DNA of 12,187 nucleotides from Bacteroidales bacterium (GTDB taxonomy: Bacteria; Bacteroidota; Bacteroidia; Bacteroidales; JAGOPY01): contig DAOWEV010000082.1 of the NCBI GenBank assembly GCA_030638325.1, forward strand, positions 1 to 12,187. The letters are read 5' to 3'. Both the position numbers and the translations under genes were made by a program. Every line of letters begins with the position of its first letter. Positions within the stretch are counted from its first letter, which is position 1. Below are positions 1 through 6,280 of this stretch, piece after piece. The notes under the pieces were generated by a model that searched no databases, was not told the DNA's origin, and saw only the letters and a program-made list of their open reading frames with translations.

Positions 1-174
1 CAACGCCTTACCCGGCTTGTCTTCCGGCTTCCCCCCTGATACTTCAAGCGGCTCGTCATCACACTCCTCATTCAAAGCCTTACCCGGCTTGTCTTCCGGC
101 TTCTCGTCTGATACTTCAACCGGCTTGTCTTCAGGCTCCTCATTCAAAGCCTTACCTGGCTTGTCTTCAGGCTT
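1..174 (-). repeat. 72-bp in-frame tandem repeat, at least 2.4 copies
   Basis: Read on the minus strand, units are 174-103, 102-31 and 30-1 (cut by the edge). Each unit encodes 24 residues: K-P-E-D-K-P-G-K-A-L-N-E-E, then a variable half ending V/L-E-V-S. The first 13 codons of the unit are nearly identical between copies. The second halves differ (PEDKPVEVSDE versus CDDEPLEVSGG). Within unit 1 the PEDKP motif occurs twice, which suggests the 24-mer itself arose from a shorter duplication. The array may continue outside the window. Confidence 0.9.
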
Positions 175-288
175 CTGACTTACAGCATTTTCAATTTCAT
201 GAATTTTTTCAATTGACTTAGAATTCTCCTTCAGGGCATCCTGTTCGAGGTGCTCTGAATTTTGATGAAGATGGGTCTTACTTTCCAT
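1..288 (-). CDS. Acidic, Lys/Pro/Glu repeat N-terminus of a protein cut by the window edge (possible DUF349-type protein)
   Basis: The frame is open from an ATG at 288-286 to the window edge, exactly 96 codons, so only the N-terminus is visible. It begins MESKTHLHQNSEHLEQDALK, is highly charged, and has no signal peptide or membrane segment. From about residue 39 it consists of a 24-residue in-frame repeat beginning KPEDKPGKALNEE. Two full copies and the first ten residues of a third are present. The sequence is likely disordered. It lies 105 bp downstream of the patatin gene on the same strand, with its own candidate promoter and a hairpin leader. There is no clear Shine-Dalgarno; the bases before the ATG are A/T only. 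I do not recognise the protein from this part. Bacteroidota DUF349 proteins often start with such acidic low-complexity tails, so that is a guess. A surface or cell-envelope protein with a Pro/Glu-rich spacer is the alternative. Confidence 0.7.
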   Translation of the reverse strand, partial: MESKTHLHQNSEHLEQDALKENSKSIEKIHEIENAVSQKPEDKPGKALNEEPEDKPVEVSDEKPEDKPGKALNEECDDEPLEVSGGKPEDKPGKAL

Positions 289-310
289 TATAATTATTTA
301 TTTAAAGAAT

Positions 311-339
311 CCTGTATCAGTTTTTTTCTGATATCCAGG
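311..339 (-). promoter_or_regulatory. Hairpin in the leader of the repeat protein
   Basis: On the minus strand CCTG(GA)TATCAG, loop AAAAAAA, then CTGATACAGG can form a 10-bp stem with a 2-nt bulge (334-335) and a seven-A loop. It lies between the candidate promoter (369-376) and the ATG at 288, ending 22 nt before the start codon. It could be an mRNA-stabilising or regulatory leader hairpin. It is not a convincing terminator because what follows on the minus strand is ATTCTTTAAAT, not a T run. Confidence 0.4.
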
Positions 340-368
340 TTAGAAGTTTCCTTTTTTCTAAAGGAATG

Positions 369-376
369 CAAAAATA
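369..376 (-). promoter_or_regulatory. Candidate Bacteroidota -7 box TATTTTTG
   Basis: The minus strand reads TATTTTTG, matching TAnnTTTG. An ATTG at 398-395, 18 nt upstream, is a weak -33 (consensus TTTG). It would start transcription about 75 nt before the ATG at 288. It lies just outside the patatin stop codon, so the repeat protein may be transcribed independently as well as by read-through. Confidence 0.4.
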
Positions 377-393
377 ATAATATTTTGAATAGA

Positions 394-2703
394 TCAATCA
401 TATGCTCCTTTATTGAATAAAATATAGCCGATATTGAACATCACTGAAAAATCATCTTCTGCTCTGTCATAATAATTAAAAGAAAGGCTAACAGGTCCAA
501 TGGGTAAGTGATAAACGAGGGCTGCTGATAGTATGACCGACCTGTTGGAGAGTTCCTTTTTTCTGGATACTGACCCATCATCTTCTGGCTGAAACTCTTC
601 ATACGGCTGAAAAACATATCCTTCAAGCCTGATATTTAGCTGTTTAAAGACATTAAAAATTCCTTTCAGCCCGATAGCAGCAAAATTATTTGCACGATAA
701 TTTGGCAAATAAAAGGTTGTCATCTCTGGTATAGGCTCAAAGGCAGGTGTCATGAGCATGGTTGCCGTATAATTCTGAAAGGGCCCCTGGTTAGATAAAA
801 GCAATTCACTGTAAAAACCAAAAGTGGCATGCCCGAATTTCAGCAAATAAGCATCATACACCAATTTAAACCTGAACCAGCTATGGTCTGCAAAAAAAGT
901 TTCACCGGTATGTTCCGACGTTGAACCAGGAATGGTTTTTTCCCTGCCGCCAATATATTTCAGTCCGATAAAAAGCCCCATACCTTTATCAGCATATTGT
1001 TTTCTGTTAAAGGTATTGATTTCAAAGAAAACGCCCGGAGTTAAAAAATCAAAATATGTTACATCTGATGTATCCTGTTTGGTGAAAGTGTTAGTCTGGT
1101 AATATTCGTCTTTAACATATCCAGAAGCATATTGACCATATACTTTTCCATTAGTACCGGCCGGGATTCCCAGTTCACCGCTTAAATGAGATTCATTTTG
1201 AATCAGATAGGATGGTTTACTATCTTCAAAGAAATATATTGTGTTTTTAAAATAATCCTTATGGTTATACGTATAATCTATCTTCAGATAGAATGGAACC
1301 GGAGCCGTGAAATCTCCTCTCAGCATCAGCTTCCCCGAACTGTAAAACCTTCCTATATATGCATTTCCATATACCTCCAGCGCATTGCTTGCAAAATTGC
1401 GATATGATAATCCGATAAAGGCAGCACTTGCTGCACTGGATGAGAGGTTTCCTCCAAACAGAACATTGAACTTGTCTGCCTGTTGAATGTCAAGGTTCAA
1501 AGAATAAAAAGGCGATCCTGGCTCATTTTTTAAAGCAGGATAGACATTTTTGATGTTATCATCTGATAACAGTTTAAAATATTCTTCGCGGAATGTATTA
1601 AGGGTCAGATATTTAGAACGCTGTTTAAGCAGCCTGCTCACATATCTCTGCTGGTTCTTCTTCAAGCCGTTAATGATCACGGTATCAATGATGACTGGTA
1701 GTTTCTTCTGATTGAACTGATCTCTCAGTTCACATCGTGTTTCAGGGTTGATGCGCCTCTGAATAAGGCTTTCAATGGCCGGCATCTGTTCTACAGCAGC
1801 GAGGTATCCGCTATCGATGAAAGCTTGTGATTTGCTAAAATCAAGAAAATTGATTTTTGGCAGATCCGGCTCGATCAGAACACTATTACCGACTGGCATG
1901 GTAAAATCCGTACTGGTAACGATCATATTCTGTATCAGAGACATCAGGTCATCCTCATCAGCAATGCTGTAGTTAGCCACCGACTTGCTTCCAATAATGA
2001 CATCCGGGTGGAATTCCTCCAATGCCACATCCACCGGGAAATTATTATATAGTCCGCCATCGAATAATAACTTATCGTCAATCCTGATGGGCCTGAAAAA
2101 GAAAGGAAAAGTCATGGATGCCCGAATGGCTTCACTCAACTGTCCCTCTTTTATCGTGATGGCCTGATCGGCATTGATATCAGCGGCAACACATCGGAAT
2201 GGGACAAACAGACTGTCAAAATCATAGTTTGCAACCGCAGCAGAAGCAGCAAAAAAATCAAGGAAAAGGAGATCCAGTTGTGATGGTTCGATAATATTAG
2301 TTGGCAACTTTGTTTTAAGCTTCTTACTTTCTTTATCAATTTTAAAATTTATATTCACCCAGGATGCATCCGGAGCATTTTTCTTAAAAAGATAAGTATT
2401 GTTTTCGTCAACACTAGCTGTAGCCCATTTCAGAAATTCATCCGAGGTAATGATAGCTTCTATCTCCTCCGGTGAATACCCACTGGCGTAAAATCCGCCC
2501 ACAATGGCACCCATGGATGTACCGGCAATATAGTCAATGGGTATATTGTGTTCTTCCAACGCTTTCAGGACACCAACATGAGTAACACCTTTAGCCCCAC
2601 CCCCACTGAGGACAAGAGCAACCTTCTGTCCTTGCATAACAAATGAGATGCTCACAAGAAGCACAACAAAGATCAGCCGGGTTGTCTTTTTTAATTTATT
2701 CAT
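394..2703 (-). CDS. Patatin-like phospholipase with POTRA and outer-membrane beta-barrel (PlpD/type Vd-like)
   Basis: Predicted serine lipid acyl hydrolase attached to an Omp85-type barrel, 769 aa. A Sec signal peptide covers about residues 1-25 (KLKK, then a hydrophobic core ending near MQGQ). The patatin domain spans about 27-315: oxyanion-hole GGGAKG (34-39), nucleophile Ser63 in GTSMG, and catalytic Asp215 in DGG. A POTRA-like segment follows at about 335-410 (VIIDTVIINGLKKNQQRY). The region 411-769 has alternating aromatic and polar strands of a 16-strand-type bacterial surface antigen barrel and ends IGYILFNKGAYD. This domain order is that of Pseudomonas PlpD (type Vd secretion), where the patatin domain is presented or released at the surface. 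Whether it is cleaved here is unknown. The start is fixed by the signal peptide. SD-like AAAGG lies about 8 nt upstream but could be masked by a hairpin. The gene is 123 bp downstream of the PLP enzyme gene on the same strand. Both catalytic residues are present, so it is probably active. Confidence 0.93.
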   Translation of the reverse strand: MNKLKKTTRLIFVVLLVSISFVMQGQKVALVLSGGGAKGVTHVGVLKALEEHNIPIDYIAGTSMGAIVGGFYASGYSPEEIEAIITSDEFLKWATASVDENNTYLFKKNAPDASWVNINFKIDKESKKLKTKLPTNIIEPSQLDLLFLDFFAASAAVANYDFDSLFVPFRCVAADINADQAITIKEGQLSEAIRASMTFPFFFRPIRIDDKLLFDGGLYNNFPVDVALEEFHPDVIIGSKSVANYSIADEDDLMSLIQNMIVTSTDFTMPVGNSVLIEPDLPKINFLDFSKSQAFIDSGYLAAVEQMPAIESLIQRRINPETRCELRDQFNQKKLPVIIDTVIINGLKKNQQRYVSRLLKQRSKYLTLNTFREEYFKLLSDDNIKNVYPALKNEPGSPFYSLNLDIQQADKFNVLFGGNLSSSAASAAFIGLSYRNFASNALEVYGNAYIGRFYSSGKLMLRGDFTAPVPFYLKIDYTYNHKDYFKNTIYFFEDSKPSYLIQNESHLSGELGIPAGTNGKVYGQYASGYVKDEYYQTNTFTKQDTSDVTYFDFLTPGVFFEINTFNRKQYADKGMGLFIGLKYIGGREKTIPGSTSEHTGETFFADHSWFRFKLVYDAYLLKFGHATFGFYSELLLSNQGPFQNYTATMLMTPAFEPIPEMTTFYLPNYRANNFAAIGLKGIFNVFKQLNIRLEGYVFQPYEEFQPEDDGSVSRKKELSNRSVILSAALVYHLPIGPVSLSFNYYDRAEDDFSVMFNIGYILFNKGAYD

Positions 2704-2742
2704 TCACCTACCTTTGATTATTAAGACAAAAAAACAGGTGAA
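2703..2742 (-). promoter_or_regulatory. Possible start-codon-masking hairpin of the patatin mRNA
   Basis: In the minus-strand transcript, TTCACCTGTTTTT (2742-2730) can pair with AAAGGTAGGTGAA (2715-2703): seven Watson-Crick pairs TTCACCT/AGGTGAA, three G-U wobbles, then three A-U pairs, with a 14-nt loop. The 3' arm contains the SD-like AAAGG and the A of the ATG. Folding would hide the ribosome entry site. The pairing is read directly from the sequence; a regulatory role is inference. Confidence 0.45.
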
Positions 2743-2745
2743 AGG

Positions 2746-2763
2746 TTGCATCATCACATGCAA
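2746..2763 (-). promoter_or_regulatory. Perfect 6-bp dyad TTGCAT-N6-ATGCAA
   Basis: An 18-bp inverted repeat (TTGCAT, spacer GTGATG on the minus strand, ATGCAA) sits immediately upstream of the start-masking hairpin in the 123-bp gap between the PLP enzyme and patatin genes. It could be an operator or a small stem. It is too weak and too far from the T run to be a good terminator of the PLP gene. Confidence 0.3.
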
Positions 2764-2826
2764 TAACCATATAGAAGTCACGACATGCGGGTTCTCCGTT
2801 ACCAGAATATTTGCTCCGGCTTGTTA

Positions 2827-4008
2827 TTATACCTTCGCCAATGCCTGATCCAGGTCATTGATGATGTCTTCCACATTTTCAATACCAACAGCCAGTCGTA
2901 CCAGTCCGTCTGTAATACCCGCAATTTTCTTGCTCTCCGAAGTCATTTTTGAGTGTGTCATGGATGCCGGGTGCTGTATCAGTGTCTCAATACCCCCCAG
3001 TGATACGGCAAGAAGGGCTAATTTAACATTATCCATAAGTATCTTACCGGATCCTATTCCGCCTTTGACCTCAAAGCTCATCATAGCACCCGGGCCTGAC
3101 ATTTGCTGTTGAGCCAAATCATATTGGGGATGTGACTTCAACCCGGGATATTTTACCCACTCTATTTTTGGATGCTGCTCAAGGTATTCTGCAATCTTTA
3201 TCGCATTTTCCTGTGCCCTGTCTATCCTGATAGCCAGGGTTTTCAGCCCCCGGCGTGTTTGAAAAGCCTGGAGTGGATCCATATTGCATCCCAGGTTTAC
3301 CATAACGGTACGTAATTTATTGTAGTCCTCTTCTTTTTTGGCAACCAGCATCCCGGCCACAATATCAGCATGTCCATTGATGAATTTAGTCATGGAATGT
3401 AACACAACGTCAGCTCCAAGGTCAAGGGGCTTTTGCAAATACGGACTACAGAAAGTGTTATCCACAACCAGTGGTATACCTGCATTATGAGCGATATCTG
3501 CCAATGCTTTCAGATCTGAAATACCTATGGTAGGATTCGCCGGTGTTTCCGTATATAATAAACGTGTGTTTGGCTGCAAAGCCGCTTTCACGGCATTCAA
3601 ATCCGCTGTATCCAGAAAAGTGCATTCAACACCAAACTTAGTCCAGAAGTTTTCCAGCACTACCCTTGCCGGACCGTAAACAGCTTCATGGCTGATAATA
3701 TGAGCTCCTTGCTCCAGGTAAGCCATATACATGGTATTAATGGCTCCCATTCCTGATGATGTTGCAATGCCGCCAAAGCCGTTCTCAAGATCAGCTACCG
3801 TATTTTCCAGTTCCCTGATGGTCGGATTGGAGATCCTGGTATAGATGTACCCGTCACTTTCCCCTGAGAAACATTGTGCACCGTGGTCTGCACTTTTAAA
3901 CTTAAATGTAGATGACTGATAAATGGGGGTTGTAGCGCTTCCCAATGCATCTTCAAAACCACCCGAATGGATCAGCTTTGAATCAAATCTTAATTTTTCC
4001 GAACTCAT
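2827..4008 (-). CDS. Cys/Met-metabolism PLP enzyme (cystathionine gamma-synthase / gamma-lyase / methionine gamma-lyase family)
   Basis: Fold-type I PLP enzyme of trans-sulfuration, 393 aa, the normal length of the family and apparently intact. Visible active-site features: YTR (56-58), which binds PLP phosphate from the neighbouring subunit; SSGMGA (84-89); the ring-stacking Tyr111 in VYGPA; Asp183 in VVDNTF; Schiff-base Lys208 in SMTK; and the carboxylate-binding Arg371 in LVRLAVGIE. It is cytosolic and presumably a homotetramer. Substrate is uncertain. SLGGIETLIQHPASMTH (336 on) resembles methionine gamma-lyases and O-acetylhomoserine sulfhydrylases. The Cys that follows the stacking Tyr-Gly in classical methionine gamma-lyases is Pro113 here, and their Lys-Asp pair is not apparent in the region around 231-245. 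It may make cystathionine or homocysteine, or degrade Met/Cys to H2S or methanethiol. No other sulfur gene is adjacent. The start ATG at 4008 is preceded by an A-rich leader without a strong SD. Confidence 0.9.
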   Translation of the reverse strand: MSSEKLRFDSKLIHSGGFEDALGSATTPIYQSSTFKFKSADHGAQCFSGESDGYIYTRISNPTIRELENTVADLENGFGGIATSSGMGAINTMYMAYLEQGAHIISHEAVYGPARVVLENFWTKFGVECTFLDTADLNAVKAALQPNTRLLYTETPANPTIGISDLKALADIAHNAGIPLVVDNTFCSPYLQKPLDLGADVVLHSMTKFINGHADIVAGMLVAKKEEDYNKLRTVMVNLGCNMDPLQAFQTRRGLKTLAIRIDRAQENAIKIAEYLEQHPKIEWVKYPGLKSHPQYDLAQQQMSGPGAMMSFEVKGGIGSGKILMDNVKLALLAVSLGGIETLIQHPASMTHSKMTSESKKIAGITDGLVRLAVGIENVEDIINDLDQALAKV

Positions 4009-4039
4009 GCTTTTTGATTTATTATTGATGATTTGTGGT

Positions 4040-4060
4040 TTCTGACTTCTGATTTCTGAC
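4040..4060. repeat. Heptamer tandem repeat TTCTGAC x3
   Basis: Three contiguous 7-nt units on the plus strand: TTCTGAC, TTCTGAT, TTCTGAC, followed by TAG. The repeat lies in the presumed 5' leader of the PLP enzyme gene, about 32 bp before its ATG. Confidence 0.75.
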
Positions 4061-4071
4061 TAGTTGTATGG

Positions 4072-4088
4072 TGTTATAATAGATAACA
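4072..4088. promoter_or_regulatory. Perfect dyad TGTTAT-N5-ATAACA, possible operator
   Basis: A 17-bp inverted repeat with 6-bp arms in the divergent region between the PLP enzyme and ferritin genes, downstream of the candidate minus-strand promoter at 4115-4122. Its size and symmetry suit a dimeric regulator, or a small leader stem of the PLP enzyme mRNA. Only the symmetry supports it. Confidence 0.3.
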
Positions 4089-4114
4089 TCCTGCGGCCAA
4101 TTTTATTTCACTTG

Positions 4115-4122
4115 CAAAAATA
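4115..4122 (-). promoter_or_regulatory. Candidate promoter -7 box TATTTTTG for the PLP enzyme gene
   Basis: The minus strand reads TATTTTTG (TAnnTTTG). No clear TTTG is found 19 nt upstream. Predicted leader is about 100 nt and includes the 4072-4088 dyad and the TTCTGAC repeat. Confidence 0.45.
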
Positions 4123-4157
4123 ATATAAGAGACTGTTTAAATTTTGTTTTTTTAATT

Positions 4158-4165
4158 TATATTTG
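4158..4165 (+). promoter_or_regulatory. Candidate promoter -7 box TATATTTG for the ferritin-like gene
   Basis: TATATTTG matches TAnnTTTG. Nineteen bases upstream is GTTT at 4135-4138, a shifted or weak -33. The predicted leader is about 50 nt. It is back to back with the minus-strand box at 4115-4122. The leader contains a small potential hairpin CCTGAA-TTA-TTCGGG (4178-4192, one wobble pair). Confidence 0.5.
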
Positions 4166-4221
4166 TAATTATTCTATCCTGAATTATTCGGGCTGTAAAA
4201 ACAAAGCTAAATTTTTTAAAT

Positions 4222-4722
4222 ATGGCTAAATCAGCTATTGACATTTTAAAAGAAGCTATCTTATTAGAACGCAGGGGAAAGGCATTTTATACCACCTGTG
4301 CCAAGCAGACTCAAAGCGAAGCTGCCAAAAAGATTTTTCAAATGATGGCAGATGAAGAAGATGAACATATTCAGTTTCTTTCCAAACAATTCGCTCATTA
4401 CCAACAGCATAAAGAATTCAAGCAAAGTGAAGCAGGCAGCGATGTAGATGACTCAACAGTGATGGAGATACTCTCCGAAAAGATCAGGAAAGAGATCTCA
4501 GCAGCTGGTTTTGAGGCAGCAGCTATTTCGGCAGCTATGGATTTCGAGACAAGGGCCATAAAGATCTATTCCGATCGTGCCGAACAAGCAACAGACCCCA
4601 ACGAAAAAGAAATGTACCAGATGCTTGCCGACTGGGAAAAGGGGCATCATTTCTGGTTGCATAAGATCAACGAAGATCTGAAAGAACAGATCTGGTATGA
4701 TAACAACTTCTGGCCGTTTTAG
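4222..4722 (+). CDS. Rubrerythrin-like ferritin-family diiron protein without rubredoxin domain
   Basis: A 166-aa all-helical cytosolic protein of the rubrerythrin/ferritin-like superfamily. Likely diiron ligands can be read in two half-repeats: Glu16 (LLERRGKAFY) with Glu46-x2-His49 (EEDEH) in the first, and Glu109 (DFETRAIKIY) with Glu139-x2-His142 (EKGHH) in the second. This ExxH spacing matches rubrerythrins, which reduce peroxide in anaerobes. The C-terminal rubredoxin domain (two CxxC knuckles) is missing; the tail ends in an aromatic cluster WYDNNFWPF. Without that electron-transfer domain it may rely on a separate donor, or act as an iron-oxidising erythrin. Single-gene transcription from the 4158-4165 promoter is likely. 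The next gene starts 106 bp downstream after a repeat-rich gap. No SD is visible (TTTTTTAAAT before the ATG), as is common in Bacteroidota. Confidence 0.88.
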   Translation: MAKSAIDILKEAILLERRGKAFYTTCAKQTQSEAAKKIFQMMADEEDEHIQFLSKQFAHYQQHKEFKQSEAGSDVDDSTVMEILSEKIRKEISAAGFEAAAISAAMDFETRAIKIYSDRAEQATDPNEKEMYQMLADWEKGHHFWLHKINEDLKEQIWYDNNFWPF

Positions 4723-4764
4723 TCTCGGTCTTCAGTCTGCAGACAATAGTCAGCAAAAGGTAAG

Positions 4765-4819
4765 TGGCAGTTGGCAGGCATGTGGCAACCAAAACTAACA
4801 ACGAGAACCAACAACCAGC
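4765..4819. repeat. Degenerate 7-nt repeats (TGGCAGN and AACCANC) between ferritin and kinase genes
   Basis: TGGCAGT (4765-4771) and TGGCAGG (4772-4778) are contiguous; TGGCAAC (4783-4789) follows after CATG. A second family follows: AACCAAC (4806-4812) and AACCAGC (4813-4819), with degenerate AAC-rich copies from about 4787. The rest of the 106-bp gap holds the palindrome GTCTGCAGAC (4735-4744). I see no tRNA, terminator or promoter here. Confidence 0.5.
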
Positions 4820-4828
4820 ATCTTGCAC

Positions 4829-6280
4829 ATGGATAAAATCACTGAAAATCTTGCTTACCTGTTTAAAAACTGGTCTGGTGAGAATATCACCACAATAAGC
4901 GCTTTACCCATTTCCGGTTCCGAAAGGCAATATTTCAGAATGAAAAGTCAGCTTGCCGGAGCGCTTGGAGTATATTCCCCGAACCGGGCTGAAACCAACG
5001 CTTTCATTGAGTTTACAAAACATTTTAGAAGACATGGTCTTCCGGTTCCGGAAATATATGCTACAGGAGATGGCCCTGATTACTATCTCATACAGGATCT
5101 TGGCGATACTTCATTGTTTTCTCAGGTTGAAATCCTTGAGCCATACGAAAACCTGACCCCGGATATTCTGTCCTATTATAAAAAAGCACTTGAAGAACTT
5201 ACCAGGTTCCAGATCATTGCCGGAAAAAACCTGGATTATGATCTTTGCTATCCCAGAAAAGAATTTGACCGCCAGTCTATGCTATGGGACTTGAATTATT
5301 TCAAATATAACTACCTGAAACTGGCCGGGATACCCTTCAATGAACAGGAACTGGAGAATGATTTTGATACTCTGACAGGGTTTTTATTGCAAGCCGGCCG
5401 GGATCATTTTATGTACCGTGATTTTCAGGCCAGGAACATACTTATCCAGGATAATAAACTTTATTTTATTGATTATCAGGGTGGACGAAAAGGAGGATTG
5501 CAATACGATATTGCTTCATTATTATTCCAGGTGAGGGCCGCCTTGCCATTCTCCACCAGGGAATTGCTGCTGGACCATTATATTGATGTCGTGGGAAAAA
5601 TGATCTCCCTCGAGCCCGGGCCATTCAAAGAACATTACTATGGATTTGTCCTGATGCGGTTGCTACAAGTTTTGGGAGCATACGGTTTTCGTGGCCTGTT
5701 CGAGCATAAGGAACACTTTCTCAGGAGTATCCCGTTTGCTGTCGAAAACATTAAATGGTTCAGAGAACATGTCAAATTGCCGGTTCACCTCCCCGGGATC
5801 ATGCATTGCTTAGACAGGATATGTGAAGCTGTTGAAGACAGGAAAAAAACGCCGGTTGGAAAACCACCTCAACTCATTATTACGATTAACAGCTTTTCTT
5901 ATAAAAAGGGCATTCCTGAAGATAAAACAGATAACGGAGGAGGTTTCGTCTTCGATTGCAGGGCATTGCCAAATCCGGGAAGGGAAGAAAAATACAGGGC
6001 TTTTACCGGGAAAGATGACATCATTATTGACTATCTGAAAGAAAAGCCTGAAGTAACCGGATTCCTGGAAAACGTATTTGAACTGGTTGACCGGTCGGTT
6101 GAGAATTATATTTTCAGGGATTTTTCGCACTTGATGATCAGTTTTGGGTGTACCGGAGGCCAGCACCGGTCGGTCTATTGTGCTGAAGCGCTGGTAAAGC
6201 ATCTCAAATCTGAATACGAGGTAAACGTAAAACTGAACCATCAGGAGATTGGTAATCCTGAAAAACCTGTTCAACCATGA
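4829..6280 (+). CDS. AmgK-like amino-sugar 1-kinase fused to a RapZ C-terminal domain
   Basis: Two domains, 483 aa. Residues about 1-335 are an aminoglycoside-phosphotransferase-fold kinase close to AmgK, the anomeric MurNAc/GlcNAc kinase: SGSERQYFRM (29-38, matching the family's GDASFRRYFR), LGDTSLF (91-97), catalytic loop YRDFQARN (196-203, Asp198, Asn203), metal Asp215 in IDYQ, YDIASLL (226-232), and LQVLGAYGF (279-287). Residues about 347-475 match the RapZ C-terminal domain: ITINSFSYKKGIP, VFDCRALPNP, and GCTGGQHRSVY (440-450). The RapZ P-loop domain is absent. E. coli RapZ uses this domain to bind sRNAs and sense glucosamine-6-phosphate. The downstream MurU-like gene overlaps by ATGA, so the two are translationally coupled and probably sequential enzymes. 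I chose ATG 4829; an in-frame TTG at 4823 adds two residues, and no SD separates them. The usual HRD of the catalytic loop is YRD. Substrate MurNAc is inferred from homology and neighbour. Confidence 0.9.
   Translation: MDKITENLAYLFKNWSGENITTISALPISGSERQYFRMKSQLAGALGVYSPNRAETNAFIEFTKHFRRHGLPVPEIYATGDGPDYYLIQDLGDTSLFSQVEILEPYENLTPDILSYYKKALEELTRFQIIAGKNLDYDLCYPRKEFDRQSMLWDLNYFKYNYLKLAGIPFNEQELENDFDTLTGFLLQAGRDHFMYRDFQARNILIQDNKLYFIDYQGGRKGGLQYDIASLLFQVRAALPFSTRELLLDHYIDVVGKMISLEPGPFKEHYYGFVLMRLLQVLGAYGFRGLFEHKEHFLRSIPFAVENIKWFREHVKLPVHLPGIMHCLDRICEAVEDRKKTPVGKPPQLIITINSFSYKKGIPEDKTDNGGGFVFDCRALPNPGREEKYRAFTGKDDIIIDYLKEKPEVTGFLENVFELVDRSVENYIFRDFSHLMISFGCTGGQHRSVYCAEALVKHLKSEYEVNVKLNHQEIGNPEKPVQP

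Noticed and set aside
311..339. Rho-independent terminator for the patatin gene
   Set aside because: On the minus strand the stem is followed by ATTCTTTAAAT instead of a T run, and the homopolymer is in the loop.
2746..2763. Terminator of the PLP enzyme gene
   Set aside because: The stem is only 6 bp and A/T-rich, and the T run begins about 11 nt later, inside the next hairpin.
4075..4080. TATAAT on the plus strand, 140 bp upstream of the ferritin-like gene
   Set aside because: The primary sigma factor of Bacteroidota prefers TAnnTTTG, a better box lies closer (4158-4165), and this hexamer is part of the dyad at 4072-4088.
4009..4110. SAM or other riboswitch in the leader of the trans-sulfuration gene
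   Set aside because: I could find only a 6-bp dyad and a heptamer repeat; no multi-helix junction or conserved riboswitch core could be recognised.
4735..4744. Perfect palindrome GTCTGCAGAC after the ferritin stop
   Set aside because: There is no loop and no following T run, so it is not a terminator; a 10-bp palindrome alone is weak evidence for an operator.
4823..4828. TTG start six bases upstream of the kinase ATG
   Set aside because: It adds only two residues, has no SD, and an ATG follows immediately; the ATG at 4829 is preferred.
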